A stretch of 64,000 nt of DNA from positions 1 through 64,000 of the forward strand of contig NZ_BCTQ01000025.1 of the NCBI RefSeq assembly GCF_001571365.1, in the 5' to 3' direction. Numbering within the stretch: position 1 is the first letter of the stretch; each line of letters starts with the position of its first letter. Source of the stretch: Achromobacter denitrificans NBRC 15125 (GTDB lineage Bacteria > Pseudomonadota > Gammaproteobacteria > Burkholderiales > Burkholderiaceae_B). Shown here piece by piece: positions 34,055-42,124 of the stretch. A program made the position numbers and the translations under genes. The notes beneath the pieces were generated by a model that did not search any database, was not told the origin of the DNA, and saw only the letters and a program-made list of their open reading frames with translations.

Positions 34055-34068
34055 TTGACCGGCGTCAA
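34055..34068. promoter_or_regulatory. FNR/Anr-type box, USP side
   Basis: A second TTGAC, four bases, GTCAA inverted repeat lies 75 bp from the first. Its centre is 93 bp before the rightward USP start. Two identical half-site pairs in one divergent gap, one near each gene, are unlikely by chance. Confidence 0.62.
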
Positions 34069-34154
34069 TTCGGCCGCCGACCGCAGCGCGATGATGTCCA
34101 TGTGCCCGGCGTTCATTTCCCCGCAGACCCCGGCATCCCCTACCAGGAGGCGCT

Positions 34155-34580
34155 GTGAAAAACGTACTTGTCCCCGTCGACGGATCGGCCAACTCGCTGC
34201 GCGCCGTGCGCTACATGGTCGATTACATCCAAGAGAACGGCCCCTGCGCCCTGCACCTGCTCAACGTGCAGCTTCCCATCGTTTCCGGGACGGTGCTGAC
34301 CTTCATCGACCAGAAGACCATCCAGGAGTACTACGAGGACGAGGCCAAAATGGCCCTGTCCGACGCGAAGGCGCTGCTGGACAGGGCGGGCATCGTCTAC
34401 GAGGTCGCCCTGCGCGTCGGCAATATCGCCGACACGATCAAGAACTACGCCACGGAACAGCGCTGCGACCACATCGTCATGGGGTCGCGAGGGCTGGGCG
34501 CGGCGGGCAGCCTGCTGCTGGGGTCGGTCACCCTGAAAGTGCTGCACACCATCCACATCCCCGTCGTCCTGATCAACTAG
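34155..34580 (+). CDS. Universal stress protein
   Basis: The 141-residue single-domain UspA protein opens MKNVLVPVDGSANSLRAVRYMVDYI and closes with the ATP-loop motif HIVMGSRGLGAAGSLLLGSVTLKVLHTIHIPVVLIN (G-x2-G-x9-G-S/T). Such ATP-binding Usps support survival of starvation and anaerobiosis. It is the first gene of a rightward set with a second Usp 19 bp downstream, and lies behind an FNR-type box at 34055-34068. Confidence 0.92.
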   Translation: MKNVLVPVDGSANSLRAVRYMVDYIQENGPCALHLLNVQLPIVSGTVLTFIDQKTIQEYYEDEAKMALSDAKALLDRAGIVYEVALRVGNIADTIKNYATEQRCDHIVMGSRGLGAAGSLLLGSVTLKVLHTIHIPVVLIN

Positions 34581-34599
34581 ATCCTCAGGAGCCCACGCC

Positions 34600-35058
34600 A
34601 TGTACCAACGCATACTCGTCCCCCTGGACGGCAGCGAAACCTCGGACCTCGGGTTGACCGAAGCCATACGCCTGGCGCAGCTGACGCACGCCAGGCTGCG
34701 ACTGATCCACGTCATCGACGAGCTCTCTTTCGCCTTCACGGCGGACGCCTACAGCTATCGCGCGGGCGAGCTGCTGGACCTGCTGCGCAAGAACGGCGCC
34801 GACATCCTGGAAAAGGCCCTGGCCACGGTGCGGGCGCAAGGCATCGAAGCGGATACCGTGCTCTACGAAAACCTGGACAAGACCGTGCAGCAGCGCGTGC
34901 TCTCCGAGGCCGAGACCTGGGAGGCGGACCTGATCGTGATCGGCACCCACGGCCGCCGCGGCGTGCGCCGCATGGTGCTGGGCAGCAGCGCCGAGGGCAT
35001 CCTGCGCAGCGCCCACGTGCCCGTGCTGCTGGTGCGCTCCCCCAACGGGACGTCCTGA
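34600..35058 (+). CDS. Universal stress protein
   Basis: The 152-residue UspA-fold protein starts YQRILVPLDGSETSDLGLTEAIRLAQ and contains the ATP-loop block LIVIGTHGRRGVRRMVLGSSAEGILRSAHVPVLLVR. It is 19 bp after the first USP gene and likely co-transcribed. It differs from its neighbour by a longer central region with a Tyr/Ala-rich helix (FTADAYSYRAGELLDLLRKNG). Dimerisation between the two Usps is possible but not shown. Confidence 0.92.
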   Translation: MYQRILVPLDGSETSDLGLTEAIRLAQLTHARLRLIHVIDELSFAFTADAYSYRAGELLDLLRKNGADILEKALATVRAQGIEADTVLYENLDKTVQQRVLSEAETWEADLIVIGTHGRRGVRRMVLGSSAEGILRSAHVPVLLVRSPNGTS

Positions 35059-35121
35059 GCCGAACGGCCGGCGGCCCCAAGCAGACAGACGGCGCCCCTC
35101 CGGGCGCCCCGGAGAGCAACC

Positions 35122-35577
35122 ATGCGCGCGCGCGAACTTATGACCCCTTCCCCTTATTGCGTCAACGCCAGAACGCCCGTCTCCCAGATCATGCGCATCC
35201 TGCTGGACGAAAACATCAGCGCGGTGATGGTGCTGGGCGACGACGGCAAGCTCATCGGCCTGGTCAGCGAGGGCGACCTGGTGCGGCGGCTGGACAGCTC
35301 GCACCAGAAGAAAATAGACCACTGGCTGGCGCTGCTCGCCGAAGGCGAGGCGCTGAACCTGGAGTTCCTGCACAGCCTGCAGCTGGGCGAGCAGACCGCC
35401 GCCTCCGTCATGAGCAGCCCGGTGATCACGGTGGACGACACGGCAGACCTGTCGGCGATCGCCGAACTGCTGCTCAAGCGCGGCATCAAGCGCGTGCCCG
35501 TCACGCGCGACGGCAAGCTGGTCGGCGTGGTCAGCCGGCGCGACATCCTGCGGGCGCTGCTGGCCCAGGAAGCCTGA
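35122..35577 (+). CDS. CBS-domain pair protein
   Basis: The 151-residue protein consists of two CBS domains (about 1-60 and 92-150). The first holds ARELMTPSPYCVNARTPVSQIMRILLDENISAVMVLGDDGKLIGLVSEGDLV and the second MSSPVITVDDTADLSAIAELLLKRGIKRVPVTRDGKLVGVVSRRDILR. Stand-alone CBS pairs bind adenosyl ligands and sense energy charge. It is 63 bp after the second USP gene and 27 bp before the flavodoxin-like gene, so it belongs to the stress set. No attached enzymatic domain is present. Confidence 0.92.
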   Translation: MRARELMTPSPYCVNARTPVSQIMRILLDENISAVMVLGDDGKLIGLVSEGDLVRRLDSSHQKKIDHWLALLAEGEALNLEFLHSLQLGEQTAASVMSSPVITVDDTADLSAIAELLLKRGIKRVPVTRDGKLVGVVSRRDILRALLAQEA

Positions 35578-35604
35578 GGACCGCAACCGCGACAGGAGCC
35601 CGCC

Positions 35605-36126
35605 ATGGAGCGCATCGGCATCGTTTTCTATTCCCGCACCGGCACCGCCCGGGCCGCCGCCGAGCGTTTGGGCTCCTTGAGCGGCTGGCCCGTCCACGAA
35701 GTCCGGGACGCCGTGCCCAGGTTTGGCCTGGGCGGCGACGCGCGCTGCGTCCTCGACATCCTGCTCAAGCGCAATCCCGACTTCCGCTACGACGGTCCCC
35801 CACTGGACCAGCTGGACCACGTCATCCTGATCGCGCCGGTATGGCTGCGTTCGCTGGCGGCGCCCATGCGGGCCTTCCTCCAGACGCAGGGCCGGCTGAT
35901 CAAGGCCTATTCGGTGATCTGCGTGATGTCGGGCTACGGCGGCTTCCGCGCCGTCGACGATATCGCCACCCTGTCGGGGTCCAGGCCCCGCTCCATCCTG
36001 CTCCTGAAGCAGTATGACGTGCTGGCCGAGGAGTGCGATGCGTCCCTCTGCCGCTTCCGGGAACAGACGCAGGCGGCCGCGGGACGCCCGGACTGGAACG
36101 ATCCGGTGCTGCCCGCCGTGGACTAG
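35605..36126 (+). CDS. Flavodoxin-like protein
   Basis: The 173-residue protein starts with RIGIVFYSRTGTARAAAERL, a flavodoxin FMN-phosphate loop (S-R-T-G-T-A). HVILIAPVWLRSLAAPMRAFLQ resembles the WrbA/NAD(P)H-dehydrogenase type region. The later part, VICVMSGYGGFRAVDDI, would hold the second FMN-contact loop. It probably carries FMN in the cytoplasm. It follows the CBS gene by 27 bp. Whether it is an electron carrier or a quinone reductase cannot be told from the sequence. Confidence 0.82.
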   Translation: MERIGIVFYSRTGTARAAAERLGSLSGWPVHEVRDAVPRFGLGGDARCVLDILLKRNPDFRYDGPPLDQLDHVILIAPVWLRSLAAPMRAFLQTQGRLIKAYSVICVMSGYGGFRAVDDIATLSGSRPRSILLLKQYDVLAEECDASLCRFREQTQAAAGRPDWNDPVLPAVD

Positions 36127-36248
36127 CGCCCGCGCGCCCTAGTGCTTTTGAACGACTGCGCCCAGCCCCTGTGGCCAGGCGCGGGAATGTGTGCTGCAAT
36201 AATTTGCATCCGCCTCAGGACGACATCGGCACATCGCACGTTCCCGCA

Positions 36249-37337
36249 ATGAAGCAACCGCTCAGCGCGCCGCCCCTGCTCGACATCATCCAGTCCGCCA
36301 CCGAACCGATCATCACGATAGACGAGCACCAGCGCATCGTGATGTTCAATCCGGCGGCCGAACGCGTCTTCCTGTGCGGCGCCGACAAGGCCATCGGCGC
36401 GAACCTGGCCATGCTCATCCCGGAGCGCTTCCGCGCCGCCCATGCCAGGCATGTGGACCGTTTCAGGGAAACCGGCATCTCAGACCGCCAGATGGGCCTG
36501 GGCGGCCCCCTGTGGGGCCTGCGCTCGAACGGCGAGGAATTTCCCATGGAGGCGTCGATCTCCCAGACCCGGTCGGAGGCCGGCGTCTTCCTGTCCGTCT
36601 TCCTGCGGGACGTCACCGAACGGCAACGGGTGGACCAGGCCTTGCGGGCCTCGCGCGACGAGCTGACCCGGCTCTCGACCGCCCTGCTGCACGTGCGCGA
36701 GCAGGAAAAGAAACACATCGCCCGGGAGCTGCACGACGACCTGGGCCAGACCCTGACGGCGCTGACCATGGAGCTGTCGCAACTGGAGGCCGGCTTCCCG
36801 CCCGACGACGAGGACATGCGCGCCCGCGTGCGCGGCATGCGCGACCTGATCAAGAAGACCTTCGCCTCGTTGCGGCGCATCGCCTCCGACCTGCGGCCGG
36901 TCATGCTGGACGATCTCGGGCTGGCGGCGGCGGCCGAATGGCTGGTGGCGGACTTCGTGTCCCGCTACGGCATCGACACCGAGGCCGATATCTCGATCGG
37001 CGGCGAGGAGCCCAGCAAGCCCGTGGCCACCACCCTGTTCCGGGTCGTCCAGGAGGCGCTTACCAACATCGCCAAGCATGCGCAGGCCAGCAAGGTCACC
37101 CTGCGGCTGCACTGCACGGATACACAGTGCGAACTGAGCGTGCAGGACGACGGCGTGGGCGCGACGCCCGAAAGCCTGGCGAAAAAACTGCCCATGTCGC
37201 TGGGGCTGCAAGGCATCCGCGAACGGGTCCGGCTGCTCAACGGCGAGGTCACCATCCATACGCGCAAGAAGGGAGGGTTCCGCCTGGGCGTCCGCATGCC
37301 GGCGCAGCCGCCCCATTCCCCCTGGGAGGCATTGTGA
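36249..37337 (+). CDS. PAS-domain sensor histidine kinase (HisKA_3 type)
   Basis: The 362-residue cytoplasmic kinase has a PAS domain (about 12-125, with ATEPIITIDEHQRIVMFNPAAERVF), a HisKA_3 dimerisation segment with the phosphorylated histidine in IARELHDDLGQTL (His162), and an HATPase_c domain with VVQEALTNIAKHAQA and DDGVG. There is no membrane segment, so it senses an internal signal such as oxygen or redox state, although the PAS lacks an obvious heme-ligand marker. Its stop overlaps the response regulator GTG start by four bases. Confidence 0.9.
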   Translation: MKQPLSAPPLLDIIQSATEPIITIDEHQRIVMFNPAAERVFLCGADKAIGANLAMLIPERFRAAHARHVDRFRETGISDRQMGLGGPLWGLRSNGEEFPMEASISQTRSEAGVFLSVFLRDVTERQRVDQALRASRDELTRLSTALLHVREQEKKHIARELHDDLGQTLTALTMELSQLEAGFPPDDEDMRARVRGMRDLIKKTFASLRRIASDLRPVMLDDLGLAAAAEWLVADFVSRYGIDTEADISIGGEEPSKPVATTLFRVVQEALTNIAKHAQASKVTLRLHCTDTQCELSVQDDGVGATPESLAKKLPMSLGLQGIRERVRLLNGEVTIHTRKKGGFRLGVRMPAQPPHSPWEAL

Positions 37338-37987
37338 TCACGGTCATGCTGGCGGACGACCACACCCTGCTGCGCGCGGGCCTGCGGCGCCTGCTCGAAC
37401 ACGCCGGCGACATTTCGGTCGAAGGCGAGGCCGGCAACGGCGCCGAGGCGCTGGCGCTGCTGGCCCAGCGCCCCTGGGACCTGCTGGTGCTGGACATGTC
37501 CATGCCCGGCCGCGACGGCGTAGACCTGATCCGCCAGATCCGCGGCGAACACCCCAAACTGCCGATCCTCGTGCTCACCATGCACGGCGAGCAACAATAC
37601 GCGGTGCGCGCGATCAAGGCGGGCGCGGCCGGCTACCTGACCAAGGACAGCGCCGCCGAGGAACTGGTGGAGGCGGTGCGCAAGGTGGCCGGCGGCGGCC
37701 GCTACCTGAGCCGGTCCCTGGCGGAGAACATCGTCTTCGAGCGGCACGGCGACGCCGACGCCCTGCCCCACCTGATGCTGTCGGACCGCGAGCTGACGGT
37801 GTTCCGGCATCTGGCTTCCGGCCTGAACAACTCAGACATCGCCAAGCGCCTGTTCCTGAGCGTCAAGACCATCAGCACCTACAAGAGCCGCATCCTCGTC
37901 AAGATGCATTTGCGCAACCAGACGGACTTGGTCCGCTACGCGATCAGGCACCGCCTGGTCGACGACAAGGACGCTCCGGACCTCTGA
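37334..37987 (+). CDS. NarL/FixJ-family response regulator
   Basis: The 217-residue protein has a receiver domain with acidic pocket ADDH (about 8-10), phospho-acceptor Asp54 in LLVLDMSMPG and lysine in YLTKDSAAEE. It ends with a LuxR/NarL-type helix-turn-helix, LSDRELTVFRHLASGLNNSDIAKRLFLSVKTISTYKSRILVKM (about 148-190). The GTG at 37334 is chosen because a GGAGG sits six bases upstream and it overlaps the kinase stop as GTGA; an ATG at 37346 is the alternative. A palindrome at 38003-38022 just downstream is a candidate target site. Confidence 0.92.
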   Translation: MITVMLADDHTLLRAGLRRLLEHAGDISVEGEAGNGAEALALLAQRPWDLLVLDMSMPGRDGVDLIRQIRGEHPKLPILVLTMHGEQQYAVRAIKAGAAGYLTKDSAAEELVEAVRKVAGGGRYLSRSLAENIVFERHGDADALPHLMLSDRELTVFRHLASGLNNSDIAKRLFLSVKTISTYKSRILVKMHLRNQTDLVRYAIRHRLVDDKDAPDL

Positions 37988-38002
37988 GCCGCCCACCGCG
38001 AC

Positions 38003-38022
38003 ACGTAGGAAAATTCCTACGT
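38003..38022. promoter_or_regulatory. Palindromic operator upstream of the FNR-like gene
   Basis: ACGTAGGAA, two bases, TTCCTACGT is a perfect 9-bp inverted repeat, followed at 38023-38029 by CCGTAGG, a third half-site. The half-site resembles the heptads bound by NarL/BvgA-type regulators (TTTCCTA-like). It lies 105 bp before the FNR-like gene and 16 bp after the stop of a NarL-type regulator, so autoregulation of the island is a reasonable guess. Confidence 0.55.
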
Positions 38023-38126
38023 CCGTAGGCGATTACAGCGGAAATCCGGCGTGCCGCGCTGATAGCGCGAGACCGGCCCGAAACGCATACTGGGTTCCGG
38101 ACCACCCGATCTGGCGAGGCGCGGCC

Positions 38127-38852
38127 ATGGAAACCATCTCCGTATTCCCCGAAACGGCTTTGCCGCCGCAAGCGGCGCCCGCGGGCGACTGCGCCGCATG
38201 CCCCCTGGCCCGCCTTTGCCACCCAACGGAGGACGCGCCCGTCCCGGCCTTCCGCGCGCGGCGGCGCGTCCGCCAGGGCGAGGCGATCTACCGGGCGGGC
38301 GACGCCTTGCAGAACCTCTACCGGCTGCGCTCCGGCTCCGTGAAGATCCGCCACACCAACCCCTCCGGACTGGAACAGATCACCGCCTTTCCCATCGCCG
38401 GCGCCCTGCTCGGGCTGGACGCCATCGAGACCGGCGCGCACGCGAGCGATGCCATCGCGCTGGAAGACTCGCTGGTCTGCGTGCTGCCCTACGCGGATCT
38501 CATGCGCAACTGCCACCAGGACTTCACGGCCGCCCAGCTCTTCAACAGGCTGATCGCCCACGACATCAACGAATGCCGCCACCTGCTGATGGCATTGGGA
38601 TGCATGACGACCGAGGAACGCGTGGCGAATTTCCTGATGGGCATATCGCGACAGATGGCGGCCAACGGCTACTCGCCCCGCGAGTTCATCCTGAAGATGA
38701 CGCGCGAAGACATCGCCAGCCACCTCGGGATGAAAGTGGAAACCGTGTGCCGCGTGCTGGCGCGCCTGCAAGCGGCGTCGCTGGTGCAGGTCCGCAGAAG
38801 GCGGCTGGAAATCCGCGACATCGACGCGCTGCGAAAAATGGGCTGCGGCTGA
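38127..38852 (+). CDS. FNR/Crp-family oxygen-responsive regulator
   Basis: The 241-residue protein has four cysteines placed as in FNR for a [4Fe-4S] cluster: Cys22, Cys25 and Cys31 in DCAACPLARLCHP and Cys118 in DSLVCVL. A cyclic-nucleotide-type beta domain (about 50-125) and a long dimer helix follow. The winged helix contains TREDIASHLGMKVETVCRVLARL. Compared with FNR (E-x2-S-R) the recognition helix reads E-x2-C-R, with the serine replaced. It is the likely activator of the surrounding stress operons, whose promoters carry matching boxes. Confidence 0.9.
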   Translation: METISVFPETALPPQAAPAGDCAACPLARLCHPTEDAPVPAFRARRRVRQGEAIYRAGDALQNLYRLRSGSVKIRHTNPSGLEQITAFPIAGALLGLDAIETGAHASDAIALEDSLVCVLPYADLMRNCHQDFTAAQLFNRLIAHDINECRHLLMALGCMTTEERVANFLMGISRQMAANGYSPREFILKMTREDIASHLGMKVETVCRVLARLQAASLVQVRRRRLEIRDIDALRKMGCG

Positions 38853-38909
38853 TCCGAGACCGAGCGGACGCCCGCGACGGCCTTCATGTAGCCCCGGCCG
38901 CCGCCTTCC

Positions 38910-39710
38910 TCATGCCCGATTCTTGCGCGCCGCGCGGCGCGCGACGAAGTCCTGCACCGCCTGCGCATGCGCCGGGGTCTTGTGGGCCAGGGCCTGGTAG
39001 GCCGCCGACAGCTCCAGCAACGTGTCCAGGCGCGAATGCTGGCTTTCGCGCAGCAGCCGCTTGGTCAGGCGCACCGCGTCGGGCGAATTGGCGGCGATGC
39101 GGCCGGCCAGCGCATGCGCCGCCGGCAGCAATTCCGCCGCCGGCACCACGCGCGAAACCAGGCCCCATTCGGCCGCCGTGCGCGCGTCGATCGCGTCGCC
39201 GGTGAACGACATTTCGGCCGCCCGCGCCATGCCGATCAGGCGCGGCAGGAACCAGGCGCCGCCGTCGCCCGGCACGATGCCCAGCTTCACGAAGCTCTCG
39301 GCGAACGACGCTTCCTCCGCGGCGATCCGGACGTCGCACATGCAGGCCAGGTCGCAACCGGCGCCGACCGCGGGGCCGTTGACCGCGGCGATGGTGGGCA
39401 CCTCCAGCGCGTGCAAGGCCAGCGGCAGGCGCTGGATGCCGTGGCGGTACTCCTGGCGCAACGCGGTGCCGCCCACTTCCGGGCCGATCTGGCGCTGCAT
39501 GTCGTTGACGTTGCCGCCGGACGAGAACACGGCGCCGGACGCGGCGATGATCAGCACGCGGACGGCCGGGTCGCGTTCGATGCGCGCGAAGGCCGCGAGC
39601 AGTTCGTCGACCATCGTGCTGCCCGTCAGGGCGTTGCGGGTTTTCGGGTCGTCCAGGGTCAGGGTGACCACGCCGTTTTCGTCCTGCTCGTAACGCAATA
39701 GTTCGCTCAT
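38910..39710 (-). CDS. Enoyl-CoA hydratase
   Basis: The 266-residue crotonase has oxyanion-hole blocks ASGAVFSSGGNVNDMQ (about 63-78) and VNGPAVGAGCDLACMCDVRI (about 111-130). The first catalytic glutamate region reads FAESFVKLGIVPGDGGAWFLPRL, retaining a glutamate one residue before the usual spot. The ATG at 39710 is the start. It is divergent from the acyl-CoA dehydrogenase-led operon across a 233-bp region containing a palindrome, so both are probably co-regulated in one pathway. Confidence 0.87.
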   Translation of the reverse strand: MSELLRYEQDENGVVTLTLDDPKTRNALTGSTMVDELLAAFARIERDPAVRVLIIAASGAVFSSGGNVNDMQRQIGPEVGGTALRQEYRHGIQRLPLALHALEVPTIAAVNGPAVGAGCDLACMCDVRIAAEEASFAESFVKLGIVPGDGGAWFLPRLIGMARAAEMSFTGDAIDARTAAEWGLVSRVVPAAELLPAAHALAGRIAANSPDAVRLTKRLLRESQHSRLDTLLELSAAYQALAHKTPAHAQAVQDFVARRAARKNRA

Positions 39711-39846
39711 GCCGTACGTCGCCTCGCGGTTGGGAAAATATGCCGTCCAGGGTAGGCGGGGCGGCCGTATCGCGTCCAATACTGTTTCGGCGTCTGGCGA
39801 TACCGTTGCAATATCAGCCCGAGGGCGGCCGGGGCGGTCCGCCCGC

Positions 39847-39865
39847 TGATACGAAAACCGTATCA
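39847..39865. promoter_or_regulatory. 19-bp palindrome in a divergent promoter region
   Basis: TGATACG, AAAAC, CGTATCA is a perfect 7-bp inverted repeat with a 5-bp centre, within an A-rich stretch between the hydratase gene and the acyl-CoA dehydrogenase operon. It is a candidate repressor site. No regulator gene is directly adjacent; the nearest is the LysR gene at 51294-52187. Confidence 0.5.
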
Positions 39866-39943
39866 AAAAGCTGGAAAAAAATATTAGACAGGTCTCACCC
39901 CCAGGGGGGATAGTCCTCCGCAACCGAGAAGACGGACGGAGAC

Positions 39944-41095
39944 ATGATCGATACCCTTGAACTGACCGCCATCCCCGCCGAAGACGAGGCGCTGCGCGCC
40001 GACATCCGCGAATTCCTGGCCGGCGCCATGGCCGGCCGGCCCGCCGACCAGCGGGCGCGTTCCTGGATGGGCTTCGACGCCGGCTTCAGCCGCGCCCTGG
40101 CCGAGCGCGGCTGGCTGGGCATGACGCTGCCGCGCGAATACGGCGGCGCCGCGCGCGGGCATTTCGCGCGCTTCGTGTTGTCGGAAGAACTGCTGTGCGC
40201 AGGCGCGCCGGTCTCGGCGCACTGGATCGCCGACCGCCAGAGCGCGCCGCTGATCCTGAAATACGGCACCGAGGAGCAGCGCCGCTTCTACCTGCCTCGC
40301 ATCTGCCGCGCCGAGGCTTTTTTCTGCATCGGCATGAGCGAACCGAACTCGGGCTCCGATCTGGCCAGCATCCGCACCCGCGCCGAGCCGCGCGACGGCG
40401 GCTGGCTGCTCAACGGCAGCAAGATCTGGACCACCAATGCGCATCGCTCGCACTACATGATCGCGCTGGTGCGCACCTCGGGCACGGCGGCCGACCGGCA
40501 CCAGGGCCTGTCCCAGATGATCGTCGACCTGTCCCTGCCCGGCGTAACCATCCGGCCCATCGAAGACCTGGCCGGCGACGCGCACTTCTCGGAAGTGTTC
40601 TTCGACAACGTCGAGCTCGACGCGCAGGCCCTGATCGGCAAAGAGGGCGACGGCTGGCCGCAAGTCAACGCCGAACTGGCGTTCGAGCGCAGCGGCCCCG
40701 AGCGCATTTACTCCAGCATGGCGCTGGCGCAATGCTGGCTGGAGCATTGCCGCGCCGAAGGCATCAACGACGCGCAGACCGCCGAGACGCTGGGCGAGAT
40801 CCTGGGCCGGCTGGCCGCCCTGCGCGCCATGTCGCTGGCGGTGGCCGGCCAGTTGGCCCGCGGGCTCAGCCCCGCCACCGAGGCCTCGCTGGTCAAGGAC
40901 GCCGGCACCGAACTCGAACAGGCCATCCCGGACCTGATCGCGCAGGCGCTGGGCCGGCATCCGGACCGCCCCGTCCCCCCCGAACTGCTGCGCACGCTGG
41001 CCTATATCGAACAGGTCGGCCCCACGTTCTCGCTGCGCGGCGGCACCCGCGAAATCCTGCGCGGCATCATCGCTCGCGGCCTCGGCCTCAGATAG
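39944..41095 (+). CDS. Acyl-CoA dehydrogenase (large partner)
   Basis: The 383-residue FAD enzyme has the ACAD blocks PREYGGAARGHFARFVLSEEL (about 64-84), GMSEPNSGSDLASIRTRAEPRDGG, NGSKIWTTNAHRSHYMIALVRT and a C-terminal VGPTFSLRGGTREILRGIIARGLGL. In the final block Gly-Gly replaces the Glu-Gly of medium-chain enzymes. It is the first gene of the rightward operon and is followed 9 bp later by a shorter ACAD, mirroring the pair at 21486-23711. Confidence 0.9.
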   Translation: MIDTLELTAIPAEDEALRADIREFLAGAMAGRPADQRARSWMGFDAGFSRALAERGWLGMTLPREYGGAARGHFARFVLSEELLCAGAPVSAHWIADRQSAPLILKYGTEEQRRFYLPRICRAEAFFCIGMSEPNSGSDLASIRTRAEPRDGGWLLNGSKIWTTNAHRSHYMIALVRTSGTAADRHQGLSQMIVDLSLPGVTIRPIEDLAGDAHFSEVFFDNVELDAQALIGKEGDGWPQVNAELAFERSGPERIYSSMALAQCWLEHCRAEGINDAQTAETLGEILGRLAALRAMSLAVAGQLARGLSPATEASLVKDAGTELEQAIPDLIAQALGRHPDRPVPPELLRTLAYIEQVGPTFSLRGGTREILRGIIARGLGLR

Positions 41096-41104
41096 GAAGG
41101 AAAC

Positions 41105-42124
41105 ATGATGGACGCCCTGTTTGGCGACACCGCCCACCGCCTGTTCGCGCAGGCCTATCCTCCCGACGCGCTGCGCGCCGTCGAACGCGGGCAGGCGCCC
41201 GCGGCCGCCTGGGAGGCCATCGAGGACTCCGGCTTCCTGGACGCGCTGCTGCCCGAGGACGCGGGCGGGGCCGGCCTGCGGCTGGCCGACATCGCGCCGC
41301 TGGCGCAGGCCGCCGGCTGGCACGCGGTGGGCGCGCCGGTCATCCAGACCCTGCTCGCGCGCGCCTGGCTGCACGCCGCCGGCCGCCGACCTCCCCCGGG
41401 CCCGATCGCCCTGGCGCCGGCGGCGGTATCCGCCGATGCCGACGGCGTCCAGGCCCTTGCGGTGGGCGCGGCCCGCGCCGCCGATTGGGTGCTCGCCGCC
41501 GCGCCGGGCGGTGTCCGCCTGCTGGCCATGGCGGACGCTCAGGCCGCGCCTTCGGGGGGACATGGCAGCCTCGACGCCGACCTGCGCTGGCCCGCCGCCG
41601 CGGTGGCGTCCGCGCCGACGGCCGAGGCGGCCGGAGCCGATCTGGCCGACCTCGCCGCCGTGGCCTACGCCGGCCTCATCGCCGGCGCGCTGGAGCGCAT
41701 CCTGTCGATGACCGTCGAGTACACCAACCAGCGCACGCAATTCGGCAAGCCCATCGGGCGCTTCCAGGCGGTGCAGCAGCAGATCAGCGTCCTGGCCGAA
41801 CTGGTCTGGACGGTGCGCGCCGCCGCCCAGCTGGCGTTCCAGAGCGCTAGCTGGATGCCGCAGCCGCTGCTGGCCGCGCTGGGCAAGGCCCGCGCCAGCT
41901 CGGCCGTGGCGCGCGCCGCCGACATCGCCCACGCGATGCATGGCGCCATCGGCGTCACCGCCGAATGCGACCTGCAATGCCATACGCGCCGGCTGCGCGA
42001 GTGGCGCCGGTTGGGTGGCGGCGAACCGCAGTGGAACGCCCGCATCGGCGCGCACGCGCTGGCCGCCGGCGACCTCTCCGCGCTCGATTACTTGCGGACC
42101 CACCTCTACGCGGTGGTCGAATGA
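41105..42124 (+). CDS. Acyl-CoA dehydrogenase-like subunit (short partner)
   Basis: The 339-residue protein has an Ala-rich, weakly conserved N-terminal half and the ACAD C-terminal helices with RILSMTVEYTNQRTQFGKPIGRFQAVQQQISVLAE (about 196-230), SSAVARAADIAHAMHGAIGVTAECDL and LHCHTRRLR-like end. It overlaps the CoA transferase start by four bases. Together with the upstream gene it forms a second ACAD pair in this window, probably a heteromeric enzyme (inference). Confidence 0.85.
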   Translation: MMDALFGDTAHRLFAQAYPPDALRAVERGQAPAAAWEAIEDSGFLDALLPEDAGGAGLRLADIAPLAQAAGWHAVGAPVIQTLLARAWLHAAGRRPPPGPIALAPAAVSADADGVQALAVGAARAADWVLAAAPGGVRLLAMADAQAAPSGGHGSLDADLRWPAAAVASAPTAEAAGADLADLAAVAYAGLIAGALERILSMTVEYTNQRTQFGKPIGRFQAVQQQISVLAELVWTVRAAAQLAFQSASWMPQPLLAALGKARASSAVARAADIAHAMHGAIGVTAECDLQCHTRRLREWRRLGGGEPQWNARIGAHALAAGDLSALDYLRTHLYAVVE

